From contig NZ_JADPCJ010000004.1 of NCBI RefSeq assembly GCF_015670795.1, positions 29,201 through 93,200 of the forward strand: a stretch of DNA of 64,000 nucleotides, given 5' to 3'. Shown here piece after piece: positions 17,144 through 27,078 of the stretch (within the stretch, counting starts at the first letter, position 1; each line of letters begins with the position of its first letter). Source of the DNA: Collinsella aerofaciens. Lineage in GTDB: Bacteria > Actinomycetota > Coriobacteriia > Coriobacteriales > Coriobacteriaceae. The notes under the pieces are model-generated. The model ran no database searches. It saw only the letters and a list, made by a program, of their open reading frames with translations, and was not told the DNA's origin. Both the position numbers and the translations under genes were made by a program.

Positions 17144-18061
17144 TTAAGAACTAATTAAATTGCTCTGCCCATGGCACTTTTTGTACTTCCTTCCACTCCC
17201 ACAAGGGCAGGGTTGATTCCTTCCTATTTTTCCATGCTCCCTCTTGTATTTGACAACCCTAAAATCGCCCATTTGCTCACCGTGGCTTTTCAATTCATCA
17301 ATTCGGCTCGGCGGGATTTGGTCAATGTCGATTGAACGAGCGTTAACACTTTGTAGAACGTAATTCGCATCGAATCGAAAGGACAGCATCATTCGATCCT
17401 TCTCGCCATTAGCGAGAAGGATCGAAGCGGCATAATCGAACATCTCTTGATCCGTCTGTGCATCATGCAACTCATCTTGAAGAACAAAGTAAGTCATACA
17501 AATCGAGTCTCCCTTGCCCGAAAACGAGAGAGCACACTGTCTACCGGTTCTCGCCTGCTGTTTTAAAACCTTATCTATGTCATCTGAAAGCTGCTGACGA
17601 GCATCACTGGAGAAGTCCAGCAAATATGAAGATATGCTGACAGCTTGGGAATTGTTGGATTTGAATAATACGTCGATAATTTCGCGGAAACGCTTCGGCA
17701 TGTTTTGCCGAGGTTTCTCGAGTTGCGGCAAAGGTGTATCAACCCTCTCGAAATAACTATCCAGATCTTCCCTATAGCCCGTTATGCATAGAATCTCCCC
17801 TTTAGGGGCGTTGTCAATCTCGAGGGAATAACAGTTGTGGGCAATATACATGCCGAGATGGTCAAACTCGTCGTTAAGGGCAATTCTTTCGTTAAGAGAT
17901 GCCATCTCCCTTTGTTTGAGAAAATGCAGGAATTCAAGAGGATTATCGAAGTACTCTCTGTAGGTCATTAGGTCATCAATGGCAATGCAAGACACACCCT
18001 CCCTCAATTTTAAGAATCCAAGTTTTTCGGCGCGCGCTGCATAAGTGTTGATGTTCTCCAT
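17144..18061 (-). CDS. SEC-C motif protein paired with a nuclease-like gene
   Basis: A protein of 305 residues from the ATG at 18061 (307 from the GTG at 18067). The body is unrecognised; the C-terminus is a zinc-binding SEC-C motif, [19 protein letters not shown], known from SecA and from many stand-alone proteins where it mediates protein or nucleic-acid contacts. The GTG overlaps the stop of the upstream nuclease-like gene (TGA 18064-18066), so the two are translationally coupled. The pair is AT-rich against its GC-rich surroundings, a sign of transfer. Function unknown; a two-gene defence module is one possibility. Confidence 0.75.
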   Translation of the reverse strand: MENINTYAARAEKLGFLKLREGVSCIAIDDLMTYREYFDNPLEFLHFLKQREMASLNERIALNDEFDHLGMYIAHNCYSLEIDNAPKGEILCITGYREDLDSYFERVDTPLPQLEKPRQNMPKRFREIIDVLFKSNNSQAVSISSYLLDFSSDARQQLSDDIDKVLKQQARTGRQCALSFSGKGDSICMTYFVLQDELHDAQTDQEMFDYAASILLANGEKDRMMLSFRFDANYVLQSVNARSIDIDQIPPSRIDELKSHGEQMGDFRVVKYKREHGKIGRNQPCPCGSGRKYKKCHGQSNLISS

Positions 18062-18063
18062 CG

Positions 18064-19398
18064 TCACCGAAAGGCAGAAATTCTATTGATATTTGAGATA
18101 TTGAGAGCCGCTTTCGGCAGCATGCCCTGATCATACAGAAGCAATTCCGCGCCAGAATCTCTAATGTAGTCCCTCATATGCGCACATTGGCTATTTGATT
18201 TCTGTATCAGCTCTTTGTAGCGTTTAATGTGCGAATCGAAATCAGACACTGGTGGAGCGTCGGTAAAGCGGCCCGCTTTGACCTCAACTACCAAAAGCGC
18301 ATCTCTGTAAATGACCAGAAGATCATTCTCATTTCGATGTTTCTTGCTTCCGTAGTAATTATCGGCATATGAAATGCATCCAGGAAGCATTTCCTTAAAA
18401 ACGGATTCGACCATGCTTTCGCTGGCTTCTTTTTGCCTTTGCTGCCACTGCTCTGAATAGCCAGGATCGAGACGCAGAATCGCTTTCTGGACTGCTCTAT
18501 AAAAGTTATCAGTAAGCGAGTAGTAGTCGAAGCAATAAGTTTTCCCGTTTAGCGTGATGAAAGGCCTGTCGACAATGGGAAGCGTGACGATGGGCCAGTA
18601 TCGCATCTCTCCTTCTTCGAAGAAGGAGGCCTCACCAGGAGCGAACGACAAGGCGTCCATAAACGTCTTTGGCCAGTTGGTTATTCTACCTACATTGAAA
18701 TGATGCACGGAGCACGCTTCAAGGAACGCTTCCTCAGCCGCCCGTAAATCCTTCTCTGGAATTATCGAAAAGTCAGCCTCGTCAGCAGAACCGGCTTTTT
18801 CAAAGAGCTCCCTCAAAGCGGCCAAGCCCTCAAGTCTTCCGTTCGACAAAGCCTTTTCGAGCCTTTCATATCCGTCAATCACAGCATTTGCGGAAACTCC
18901 AAACAGCTTTTGGAATTCGCTGTCGTGAACGAGCACGAGTGGTTGAATATAATCAAGTTGGAGAAAGCGGTATCGATTCCCTCTAACCATGTGCATCATT
19001 TGGGCCTCAAAGACCAGACAGCTAGTTTCGCTGTCGTCCTCGATCACCAAACTTCGAAACATCAAATACTGCGTCGCTTTTTCAAATAGCATTTCCTGAT
19101 CGTGCAAGTATTGGTGGGCAAGCCGTTCGATATCTTCGTCCGTGACATGAAGACAAATCGTGTTGTTCGTTGAAGCGATAAGACTTTGCAAGTATTCGAC
19201 AGGGCGGGACGGCAAGCCACCTTGCTTATAGAAAAGAATGTCGCCTTCAGGAGAGGGATTGCTGAAATTCGAAATATCGGTAACGGCCATCAGCAGAATT
19301 TCTTGCTGGTCAATCTGGATATAGTTCCTGATCGACTCGATGCATTCTCTGATTTCCTTAGCAAGGCATTCCATTTTAATCGGCGCAATGGCCTTCAA
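18064..19398 (-). CDS. Predicted PD-(D/E)XK (NERD-like) nuclease-domain protein
   Basis: A 444-residue protein, unrecognised over most of its length. Its C-terminal region carries [20 protein letters not shown], with the spaced Glu-Asn-Asp and Glu-Val-Lys residues of the PD-(D/E)XK/NERD nuclease fold, preceded by [18 protein letters not shown]. The start is uncertain: TTG at 19398 opens the frame, and ATG at 19374 is an alternative; neither has a close ribosome binding site. It overlaps the SEC-C gene downstream. A repeated promoter-like element with an SOS-type box lies upstream (19483-19594). Confidence 0.65.
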   Translation of the reverse strand: MKAIAPIKMECLAKEIRECIESIRNYIQIDQQEILLMAVTDISNFSNPSPEGDILFYKQGGLPSRPVEYLQSLIASTNNTICLHVTDEDIERLAHQYLHDQEMLFEKATQYLMFRSLVIEDDSETSCLVFEAQMMHMVRGNRYRFLQLDYIQPLVLVHDSEFQKLFGVSANAVIDGYERLEKALSNGRLEGLAALRELFEKAGSADEADFSIIPEKDLRAAEEAFLEACSVHHFNVGRITNWPKTFMDALSFAPGEASFFEEGEMRYWPIVTLPIVDRPFITLNGKTYCFDYYSLTDNFYRAVQKAILRLDPGYSEQWQQRQKEASESMVESVFKEMLPGCISYADNYYGSKKHRNENDLLVIYRDALLVVEVKAGRFTDAPPVSDFDSHIKRYKELIQKSNSQCAHMRDYIRDSGAELLLYDQGMLPKAALNISNINRISAFR

Positions 19399-19482
19399 TT
19401 CGTTATTTATCTAACTCACTCCTCGCAATGCTATTGATTTTCTTCTTGAAATTGTATGTTGTCGTAGCTGCCCCTGGAATTA

Positions 19483-19594
19483 GAGCTTTCCGTCGATATC
19501 GGTCCAGATATAGTAATGGGCGCGGCTTCGGAAGAAACCGCGCCCATTAGCAGGTATTATATCATATGGTCGAACGTCTGTTCTACTCCCACTC
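19483..19594 (-). repeat. About 110-bp repeat, copy 1: promoter-like box, -10 and hairpin abutting an att core
   Basis: Closely similar to 26851-26960. Read on the minus strand it runs: att core GAGTGGGAGTAG, then GAACAGACGTTCG (fits the Gram-positive LexA pattern GAACRNRYGTTC), then TATAAT, then a long hairpin with arms AATGGGCGCGG and CCGCGCCCATT, then ATATCGACGGAAA. It is oriented toward the nuclease/SEC-C pair. It could be an SOS-type promoter with a structured leader, or a displaced guaA terminator region. Confidence 0.65.
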
Positions 19595-19598
19595 TTTC
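19584..19598 (-). other. guaA-type attachment core, copy 2
   Basis: CTACTCCCACTCTTT, identical over 15 bases to the copy at 2161. On the minus strand it encodes KEWE-stop. It marks the junction between islands 1 and 2. Confidence 0.65.
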
Positions 19599-20390
19599 AC
19601 GCTCGTTTGTCGTGGCGCCATTCCGATTGGGTCTAGCTTGGTTGTCGGTTTTGTCCACCTTGCCGCCGAATCCCTCCGCGTGTCCTCGCGTAAGCGTTTG
19701 AGACAAGCCCTGGACAAATTCGCAAACTATTTCGAAACCGCGAGCCCGCAGTTTCATTTTTGTCCCGGGGACAAAAACGGGTTGGTTTTGAGGCCCTGAA
19801 ACGTCCGAGATGGATGATAAAACGGCTGATTTTCCTCTTTGGCGTCTGTTTAGCGAAGTGAATCGTAGCCAGCGGGTTTGCCGCCTAGCATTTCCGCAGG
19901 TCAAATGGAATGCACAAGAGCGATGACTGAAAGAATCGTCACGGGTGGCTTTGTTTTCGCCCTTATGAGCCGGCTCTAAGCGCCTTAGAAACCGAGTTAG
20001 AGGATCCCGATCGTCGCCTTATTTCGGGCTGATCGCAAATCAGTTGGCAACCGAAAGCCAAGGTATAGGGACGGGCCGCACCTATGCGCACACATTTCGG
20101 TACGTTTCGTGCGGCATCGGCCATAACAAAGCAAACCGCCGAACGATTCAGATTGCAGACGGTCAACTCGACGCGACAAATCCGGCCTGTCATCTTCCCA
20201 ATATCCGCCTTCGCGCCATCAGCGCCCCGCGAAATCGGTGAGTTTTCCGGCACTTTTTCGGGTGCCCTTGCTCCGATTCGGCGTGCTCAGCCTCCGCTCG
20301 ATCTTACGCATGTTTTTTGGGAGGACATGATTCGTCCGCCACGGCGGCTTATACAGCCTCTCGGCATGGAGGGAAACGCCATGGTCACGC
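19599..20390. other. Gene-poor junction with a 21-bp palindrome
   Basis: No convincing gene in about 790 bases; reading frames are short and of poor composition. The only clear structure is TTTTTGTCCC at 19757-19766 followed, after one base, by its inverted copy GGGACAAAAA (19768-19777). It looks like decayed sequence between the att core and the HsdS remnant. Confidence 0.5.
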
Positions 20391-20397
20391 TCAACAT

Positions 20398-20690
20398 CTA
20401 CGCCGACATCGAGCCGATGCCCAAGATCCAGAGCATGCTGCGCGTGGCGCCTGCCTTGCGCGGGAAGTCGAGCAGGCGGTCGCGGTAGTACCCGTACTGC
20501 GCCCGGCGTGCCTCGATCTCGGCGGGGATACCGTCGTTGAGCGATTTCGTTAGGGTGTCGAAGCGGTCGAGGATGTCGACGACCTTCTGCTGGGTGCCGA
20601 TGGATGGGGCGGGAATCTCGACCCTCGATAAGTCCACAGGCGCGGCTTCGATTACCTTTTTCGATTTAGCGTATTGCTCTTCAGATCATC
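20398..20690 (-). pseudogene. C-terminal remnant of type I restriction specificity subunit HsdS
   Basis: The minus strand reads VDLSRVEIPAPSIGTQQKVV, then DILDRFDTLTKSLNDGIPAE and IEARRAQYGYYRDRLLDF, the conserved C-terminal repeat of HsdS DNA-recognition subunits. The N-terminal target-recognition domain is missing, and no hsdM or hsdR is nearby. It is a fragment joined at about 20690 to a TetR fragment. Confidence 0.75.
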
Positions 20691-20785
20691 GTGGTGTGCT
20701 CGTAGCCGCGCTCCACGAGGAGCCGCTCGGCAACGTCGAGAATCTTCTCGACCGTCTCCTCCGGGCACTTATTGCGTGCCACGGG
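20690..20785 (-). pseudogene. N-terminal remnant of a TetR family regulator
   Basis: From the GTG at about 20785 the minus strand reads VARNKCPEETVEKILDVAER and LLVERGYEHTTM, the start of a TetR DNA-binding domain. The frame is cut at about 20690, where HsdS sequence begins, so the recognition helix and ligand domain are lost. It is divergent from the ABC transporter operon at 20978, which it may once have repressed. Confidence 0.65.
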
Positions 20786-20977
20786 CACCTCCGTCCTTAT
20801 TATCACGATAGAAATACCATGAGCGGCGTACGGTTCGAGAAGGGCTGGCGCCAAAAGAGCCCAACGGCCGTTACGGCTTCGTTAGAAACGCGCCCCACCA
20901 TGGATGGTGAACCCGAAAGGTAAGACGCGCGGGCACGGCGACTCGGCCCGCGCGCCCGGAAGAGAAAGGACGAACCC

Positions 20978-21702
<725 letters not shown>

Positions 21703-21706
<4 letters not shown>

Positions 21707-22473
21707 CGGGCGAGAAAGGCGGCCTGCTCGCGGGCCTGCGCGCCGAGGCCCTGAAGTCGCGCCACGCGGCACCGGTTCGCCTGGCCGTGCTCATGGCGCT
21801 GCCGATGCCGCTGCTCGGCGCGATGCCCTACCGGGGCGTGCAGATCTTCAGCGCGTGGAACTACTGGTACGCGCTCTTCCTGCCCGTGTCTCTCTCGCTC
21901 GTGGTGGCGTGCGTCGCGCGGGCGGACGCTCGCACGCGGATGCGGGGGCTTCTGGGCCTGGGCTTCCCGCTCGGGCGCGCCTGGTGGGCCAAGGCGCTCT
22001 GGTGCCTCGCTCTCTGCGCGCTCTCGAACCTCGTGGTCTTCGGCATCTACCTCGCGGGATCGGCGTTCTCCTCGCAGGGCCTCACGGCCGCGGGCACCCT
22101 CACGATGCTCCTCTGCGCGCTCGCCAACACGGTGACCGCGGCGTGGATGATCCCCGCAGGGCTCTTCCTCACGGCGCGGCTCGGAATGCTCGCGGGCATC
22201 TTCTGCCCGCTCGCCGCGCAGCTCGTGGGCGGGTTCGCCTGGTCGCTGGTGCCGCTGCCGCAGCTCTTTCCGCCGTCGGCGAGCATGGTCATCCCCACGA
22301 GCTTCATCCCCGTGCTGCCGAGCGGCGAGCCACTCGCGGCGGACATGGCGCTCGGCGGGGCGCTCGCGGCGGACGGCATGCTCACGCTAGCGGGCCTTGC
22401 GGTCAGCGCGCTCGCGTTCGCCGCGCTCACGGCGGCGGGCGCGGCCTGGTTCGCGCGCTCCGAGGAGAGATGA
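21703..22473 (+). CDS. ABC transporter permease (MutE/EpiE-like)
   Basis: A 256-residue integral membrane protein with about six hydrophobic segments (LFLPVSLSLVVACVARA, LWCLALCALSNLVVFGIYLAG, MLAGIFCPLAAQLVGGF, MLTLAGLAVSALAFAALTAAG). The length and layout fit the lantibiotic immunity permeases MutE/EpiE. Start and stop overlap the flanking genes (ATGA at both ends), so it is translationally coupled with the ATPase and second permease. Confidence 0.82.
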
Positions 22474-23288
22474 TGGCCATGACACGACTCTCCGACCCGA
22501 CGCCGCGCACGACTCTCCCGCGGGCCCTGCTCTCCGAGGCCCTGCGCCTGGCGCGCTCCCCGCTCACGGCGGTGCACCTCGTCTGCGGCCTGGCAGCCGG
22601 TCTTGCCTGCGGCGAGTACTTCTCCGTAACCCGATGGGACCCGGCGCTGGGCGCGGACGCCTACGCCCAGTTCCTCGGCGCCCTCATGCCGCTCATGTCC
22701 GCCATCGTCTGCGGGCTCGCCGTGGACGAGGAGCGCGCTGCCGGGCGCCTCGCCAACCTCACGGCGGTCCCCTCGCGCGGGCGCGCCGTCGCGGCGAAGC
22801 TGCTCGCCCTTGCGGCGCTCGGCGCGGGCGCGCTGGCCGTGGCGCTCGGCGTGTTCGGGGCCGTGCTCGCCGTCGCCGGGCGCCTGCCGCTCGGGCCCGC
22901 TCCGCTTGCGGCCGCCTGGGCGGGCATCGTGCTGGGCAGCCTGCCCCTCTACGCGCTGGGGCTCGGCGTGGCCCTGCGCCTCGGCCGCAACGTCGCCATC
23001 GGCGCCGGCGCGGCGGGGGTGCTCCTCGCGTTCTTCTCGGTGGGCGGACTTGCGCACGGCCTCATGACCGGCGAGCTCACCGGTGCCCTGGCGACGCCCC
23101 TGAGTTGGGTGCCGCTCGCCTGGCCCGCGCGCCTGGGGTCGCTCGGGGTGGAGGCCTTCATCGACGCCGCACGCGCGGCGGGCCCTCTCCTCACGACTGC
23201 GATCGCTGGCCTCGTGCTCACCCTGGCAGCCGACGCCGTCCTTCTCGCCTGGTTCCGCCGCTTCGAGGACGGGAGGGTAGATGCGTAG
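22470..23288 (+). CDS. ABC transporter permease (MutG/EpiG-like)
   Basis: A 272-residue membrane protein with about six transmembrane segments; IVCGLAVDEERAAGRLANL matches the cytoplasmic loop of MutG-type permeases. Two adjacent ATGs (22470 and 22473) follow GAGGAGAG; both overlap the previous gene's end. It would form a heteromeric channel with the permease at 21703 and the ATPase at 20978. GC content is very high, typical of this operon. Confidence 0.82.
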   Translation: MMAMTRLSDPTPRTTLPRALLSEALRLARSPLTAVHLVCGLAAGLACGEYFSVTRWDPALGADAYAQFLGALMPLMSAIVCGLAVDEERAAGRLANLTAVPSRGRAVAAKLLALAALGAGALAVALGVFGAVLAVAGRLPLGPAPLAAAWAGIVLGSLPLYALGLGVALRLGRNVAIGAGAAGVLLAFFSVGGLAHGLMTGELTGALATPLSWVPLAWPARLGSLGVEAFIDAARAAGPLLTTAIAGLVLTLAADAVLLAWFRRFEDGRVDA

Positions 23289-23682
23289 GAGGCCGCTCGC
23301 CGCCATGCTCGTCCTCCTCTCCGCAGGGCTCGTCCTGGGCGGGAATGCCCTGCTCGACGCCGGCTGGGGGTCGGCGCTGCGTTCGATCTCCGAACGCGCG
23401 CTGCCCAACCCTGAGATCGCCATGTGGGCGCCCGCGCCCGAGCCCGGCAGCCACGCGAGCTCCTACGCCGACGCCACCGGGGCGGGGGCAAACTACGTCT
23501 ACCTGGTGGACGCCGCGGACGACAGAGGCAATGTCCGAGAGCTCCAGCTCATCTTCTTCGGGTGGGAGTCGGACGGCGAGGGCTGGCTCGAGATCGAGGC
23601 GCGCGGCGGCTCGGGCGTGCGCTACCGTGCGTGCGACGCGGCCGAGGCGCCCGCGGCTGCGCGCAGGGCTCTGGACCGCTGA
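23281..23682 (+). CDS. YxeA-like (DUF1093) exported protein
   Basis: A 133-residue protein with an N-terminal hydrophobic segment (AAMLVLLSAGLVLGGNALL) and a C-terminal domain with YLVDAADDRGNVRELQLIFFG and GWLEIEARGGSGVRYR, the pattern of YxeA/DUF1093 proteins. Small proteins of this family often sit beside peptide-antibiotic ABC transporters. It overlaps the second permease gene, so it is part of the same operon. Confidence 0.65.
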   Translation: MRRRPLAAMLVLLSAGLVLGGNALLDAGWGSALRSISERALPNPEIAMWAPAPEPGSHASSYADATGAGANYVYLVDAADDRGNVRELQLIFFGWESDGEGWLEIEARGGSGVRYRACDAAEAPAAARRALDR

Positions 23683-23727
23683 GCGCGGCGCTAGTACAAT
23701 TCCGACGAGAGTTTCAGGAGGTCAAGC

Positions 23728-24390
23728 ATGGCGAGGATACTGGCAGTGGATGACGAACGGGCGATCCTCGACGCGCTCGCGCGCGTCCTCGGCCGCGACG
23801 GCCATGAGGTCGTCAAGGCAGCGGACCCGACGGCGGTCCCGGGGATGGACCTCTCGCGCTTCGACCTCGTGCTCTGCGACGTCATGATGCCGGGTCTCGA
23901 CGGCTTCGAGCTCGTGCGGCAGATCCGCCCGGACTTCGACGGGCCCATCATCTTCCTGACCGCGCGCGTGGCCGAGGAGGACGCCGTGGCCGGCTACGGC
24001 CTGGGCGCCGACGACTACGTCCGCAAGCCCTTCGGGGCCGCGGAGCTGCGCGCCAAGGTCGCGGCCCATCTACGCCGTGAGCGCCGGCCGCGCTCGCACG
24101 CCCTCTCCTTCGGGGAGGTGCGGATCGACCTCGGGGCGCGCGGCCTCGCCGTGGGCGGCAAGGCTGTGCCGCTCACGCCCACCGAGTACGCCATCTGCGA
24201 GTACCTCGCCCGCCACCCCGGGCAGGTCATGAGCCGCGCACAGATACGCGAGGCGGTGCTCGGCTGGGAGAGCGACGCCGACGACGCGGCCATATCCATG
24301 CAGGTCAGCCGCGCCCGGAGGAAACTCTCCGAGGCCGGCGCCGATCCGATCGCGACCGTCTGGGGGATGGGGTACAAGTGGCAGCTCTGA
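23728..24390 (+). CDS. OmpR-family response regulator
   Basis: A 220-residue regulator: receiver domain starting MARILAVDDERAILD, phospho-acceptor Asp51 in LVLCDVMMPG, switch Thr in FLTAR and Lys in YVRKPFG; then an OmpR winged helix (LTPTEYAICEYLARHPGQVMSR). It lies 45 bases after the YxeA-like gene behind a GGAGG site and overlaps the kinase gene, so it probably controls the transporter operon in response to a peptide antibiotic. Confidence 0.92.
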   Translation: MARILAVDDERAILDALARVLGRDGHEVVKAADPTAVPGMDLSRFDLVLCDVMMPGLDGFELVRQIRPDFDGPIIFLTARVAEEDAVAGYGLGADDYVRKPFGAAELRAKVAAHLRRERRPRSHALSFGEVRIDLGARGLAVGGKAVPLTPTEYAICEYLARHPGQVMSRAQIREAVLGWESDADDAAISMQVSRARRKLSEAGADPIATVWGMGYKWQL

Positions 24391-25814
24391 AGATCGGGGC
24401 GCGAGGTCGCGGGGGCATGCCGCTCTCCTTCGTCATCGCGCGCTACTTCGCTTACGCGTTCGCGGCGGTCGCCGCGGCGTGGTTCGCCTCGTTCATGGTA
24501 CTCTCCGCGGCGATCAACGCGGGCTTCGTCTACGAGGCAAGCTGGGGGCCGGCCAATGCGCGCGAGGTCGCGGAGGGCCTGGCACGCGACGGCGTCTGCG
24601 GGCAGCAGGACGTGCCGACGGCGTACCGCTACCTCATCCTGAACAAGGACGGATACGTGCTGATGACAGACCTCGAGGGCACGCGGCTCGAGGACGCGAC
24701 GGAAATGGCCCGTACGGCACTCGCCGCGGATCCGGGCACAGTGGAGATCGAGGGCGGGGGCTCGGGCCTCACCTACGCCGCGTTCCCGCTCAAGGGCGGC
24801 GGGGCCTGTGCGCTCGTCAGCGAGTACCTGCCGCAGTGGGTCTCGCGCGACCTTGCCGGCCTGCTTCCCAACCCGCAGAGCCTCATGCTCGTCGGCGCCG
24901 CTGCGGGAAGCGCGCTCGCGCTCGCGCTCGTGGCGCGCCGTGCGAGCCGCGTGATCTCGCGCAAGATGGTGCCGCTCGCGGAGGCGGCGGGGCGCGTCGG
25001 CGCGGGAGAGCTCGACTTCGCGAGCGGCAGCACCAACGTGCGCGAGGTGAACGACGTCCTCGCCGCGATGGACGCCATGCGGACCTCCCTCGCCGAGTCG
25101 CTCGAGGCCCGGTGGGCCGCGGAGCGGGGGCAGCGCGAGCAGGTGGCGTCGCTCGCCCACGACCTCAAGACGCCGCTCACCGTGCTGCGCGCCAACGCCG
25201 ACTTCGTGGCGGAGGAGCTGGAAGACGAGAAAGACGCCGACCTCGCGGCCGCCGCGCGCGACATAGCCGGCAGTGTCGAAAGGCTCGACGGCTACGTGCG
25301 CCTGCTCATCGAGGCGTCACGCGGGTCCGGCGGGGCGGAGAGGGTCCCCATGCGGCCGGCCGAGCTCTGCGAACAGGTCCTCGCCGAGGCCGCCCAGATC
25401 ACCCGGGCGCGAGGCGTGACGCTCGACGCGGCCACGGGCCCCGCCGTCGCGGGCGCACCCGAGGCCCCGCTCGACCGAACCAGCCTGGCGCGAGCCGCCG
25501 CTAACCTCGTGGCCAACGCCGCTGAGCACGCACGCTCGCGCGTGGCTGTCTCCTGCGACGTCGCGGGCGGGCAGCTCGTCATCGAGGTTGCCGACGACGG
25601 ACCGGGCTTTTCTCCCGCCGCCCTCGAACGCGGCTGCGAGCGCCTCTTCACAGACGACTCCTCCCGCTCCTCGCGCGACGGAGGCCGCCACTACGGGCTC
25701 GGCCTCCACGTCGCCTCCGAGGCCGCGAGCGCCCACGGGGGCTCCGTCTCGCTCGCCAACAGCCCCTCGGGCGGCGCGGTGGCCACCATCGCGGTCCCCC
25801 TGTGCGGGGCCTGA
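24378..25814 (+). CDS. Sensor histidine kinase
   Basis: A 478-residue kinase: two transmembrane segments (about residues 15-45 and 170-190) flank a short extracytoplasmic domain, then HAMP, the H-box LAHDLKTPLTVLRAN with phospho-acceptor His261, an N-box (NLVANAAEHA), and G-boxes (VADDGPGFS, YGLGLHV). The GTG at 24378 overlaps the regulator gene; an ATG at 24418 would shorten the tail. It is the partner of the response regulator at 23728. Confidence 0.92.
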   Translation: MAALKIGARGRGGMPLSFVIARYFAYAFAAVAAAWFASFMVLSAAINAGFVYEASWGPANAREVAEGLARDGVCGQQDVPTAYRYLILNKDGYVLMTDLEGTRLEDATEMARTALAADPGTVEIEGGGSGLTYAAFPLKGGGACALVSEYLPQWVSRDLAGLLPNPQSLMLVGAAAGSALALALVARRASRVISRKMVPLAEAAGRVGAGELDFASGSTNVREVNDVLAAMDAMRTSLAESLEARWAAERGQREQVASLAHDLKTPLTVLRANADFVAEELEDEKDADLAAAARDIAGSVERLDGYVRLLIEASRGSGGAERVPMRPAELCEQVLAEAAQITRARGVTLDAATGPAVAGAPEAPLDRTSLARAAANLVANAAEHARSRVAVSCDVAGGQLVIEVADDGPGFSPAALERGCERLFTDDSSRSSRDGGRHYGLGLHVASEAASAHGGSVSLANSPSGGAVATIAVPLCGA

Positions 25815-25893
25815 CGAATCAGGCCCTCACACCGGCGTGGCTCGCAACTAAACGCTTCCCGGATAATAATGCCCGTTGCAGGGATCGCCCTGT

Positions 25894-26200
25894 CTAGTCG
25901 CCGCCCATGTGCATGAGCATGTCAGCGATGCGAGTCGCCATCTCGTCCGCCGCTGCACGGATGATGGCGACCCAGGACGCAAGGCCGGCCTGATCGGATG
26001 CCTCCGCTTCAAGCACGTCGCAGTTCGCGGTCACCGCCATGAGCGGGGTGACGAGGTCGTGCGAGGCGGTGCAAACGAACGCGTGCTCCCGCGCCTCGGC
26101 CTCCGCCACCGGTCGCAGGGCGCGTCCCGTTGCCGACCACGCCACGGTGAGCCCCCCCAAAAAAGCCGAAGCGATCGGCGTCACTCGCTTCGCTAAATCA
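25894..26200 (-). pseudogene. Remnant of a second histidine kinase (DHp segment)
   Basis: The minus strand reads HAFVCTASHDLVTPLMAVTA, an H-box with its dimerisation helix, followed by ADMLMHMGGD and a stop at 25894. There is no ATPase domain and no start codon or sensor domain. It is a fragment of a kinase related to the neighbouring one, running in the opposite direction, and abuts the GyrI-like gene. Confidence 0.65.
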
Positions 26201-26828
26201 ACTTTATGGGATGACGGATCACGGTCTTGAGCTTCTCCGGCGCGCACTTGCGCGGGTCGGAGAGGTAAATCTCGTGATGCAGACGGGCTTCGGAGAAGTC
26301 GGGGGCGTAGCCCCGTTCCGCCGCGAATGTGCGCATGGCGTCTATGGTCGCCGGCTCGTCGTCGTAAGGCCCGGTATGCATGCACTGAACGCAAAGGCCC
26401 TCGTCGACCCTCAGCAGCTCGACCGCCGAGAAGTCCAGCTTCTTCTTGGCGGCAGCTTCCGAAACTGCCCAGTCGAAGTCCTCGCGAGTGACGAAATCGG
26501 GCAGACGGATGCACGAGATGAAGTTGAAGTCATCCTTCCGCGCATAATCAATCTCGCCATCGGTGCGGTCTTGCCACCAGAAGCCCTCGAGAGGCGGCAC
26601 GACGAAGTCGAAATAGCCCTCGATTTCCCGCGGGCGCTTCTTCGACATCTTGATGGTATATGCGACGCCGTAGAGCAGCGGCAACGCGTTCTGGTACTCG
26701 CCGCCTTCGGCATTGGGATCGCCCTTGCCCCGCACGGCAACGTAGCTCATAGGCGGAACGGTTACGACGCCCGGCTTGCCCGACGGCCTGTAGAGCTCCC
26801 TGAACTCCTTCTTGAAATCGTACGCCAT
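26193..26828 (-). CDS. GyrI-like small-molecule-binding domain protein
   Basis: A 211-residue protein of the GyrI-like/SOUL superfamily: VTVPPMSYVAVRGKGDPN near the N-terminus and VDEGLCVQCMHTGPYDDEPATID with HHEIYLSDPRKCAPEKLKTV at the C-terminus. It matches stand-alone GyrI-like proteins linked to small-molecule sensing or hydrolysis. The ATG follows AGGGAGG. Copy 2 of the SOS-like repeat element lies 23 bases upstream and points at it, like copy 1 and the nuclease gene. Confidence 0.82.
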   Translation of the reverse strand: MAYDFKKEFRELYRPSGKPGVVTVPPMSYVAVRGKGDPNAEGGEYQNALPLLYGVAYTIKMSKKRPREIEGYFDFVVPPLEGFWWQDRTDGEIDYARKDDFNFISCIRLPDFVTREDFDWAVSEAAAKKKLDFSAVELLRVDEGLCVQCMHTGPYDDEPATIDAMRTFAAERGYAPDFSEARLHHEIYLSDPRKCAPEKLKTVIRHPIKLI

Positions 26829-26850
26829 CGCAACAAACCTCCCTGAGCTT

Positions 26851-26960
26851 GAGTTTCCGTCGATATCCGACCAAATATAGCAATGGGCGCGGCTTCGGAA
26901 GAGGCCGCGCCCATTGCAGGATATTATAACACAGAATCGAACGTTTGTTCTATTCCCACT
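26851..26960 (-). repeat. About 110-bp repeat, copy 2: promoter-like box, -10 and hairpin abutting an att core
   Basis: Minus-strand order: att core GAGTGGGAATAG, GAACAAACGTTCG (fits GAACRNRYGTTC), then TTATAAT 10 bases on, then a hairpin with arms AATGGGCGCGGC and GCCGCGCCCATT. The -10 box, hairpin and the TTTCCGTCGATATC end are conserved with copy 1 (19483-19594), while the loop and linkers differ. It leads to the GyrI-like gene. Confidence 0.7.
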
Positions 26961-26964
26961 CAAT
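26950..26964 (-). other. guaA-type attachment core, copy 3
   Basis: CTATTCCCACTCAAT; the first 12 bases are identical to the true guaA end at 55606. On the minus strand it encodes IEWE-stop. It is the left end of the integrase-bearing island 3. CATTTGATACTC at about 27052 inside the island recurs just inside the core at 37490. Confidence 0.7.
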
Positions 26965-27078
26965 GAGGAGAAGCGTCCATAAGGTTTATGGTGTTGCTCT
27001 GATTCCATCACGTTGCATGCAGTGCGTGAGGATGTTCCGCAAAGTGGTACCCATTTGATACTCACTGGATAGCGTCAT

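Noticed and set aside
17184..17202. CCACTCCCAC as an att core
   Set aside because: It lies inside the SEC-C coding sequence (zinc motif) and lacks the required order of bases.
19557..19904. 115-residue minus-strand frame over the att core
   Set aside because: Runs through the att core and palindrome with no domain or start signal.
22047..23423. 458-residue minus-strand frame across the ABC permeases
   Set aside because: Shadow frame of a very GC-rich operon; Arg/Ala/Gly-rich with no domain.
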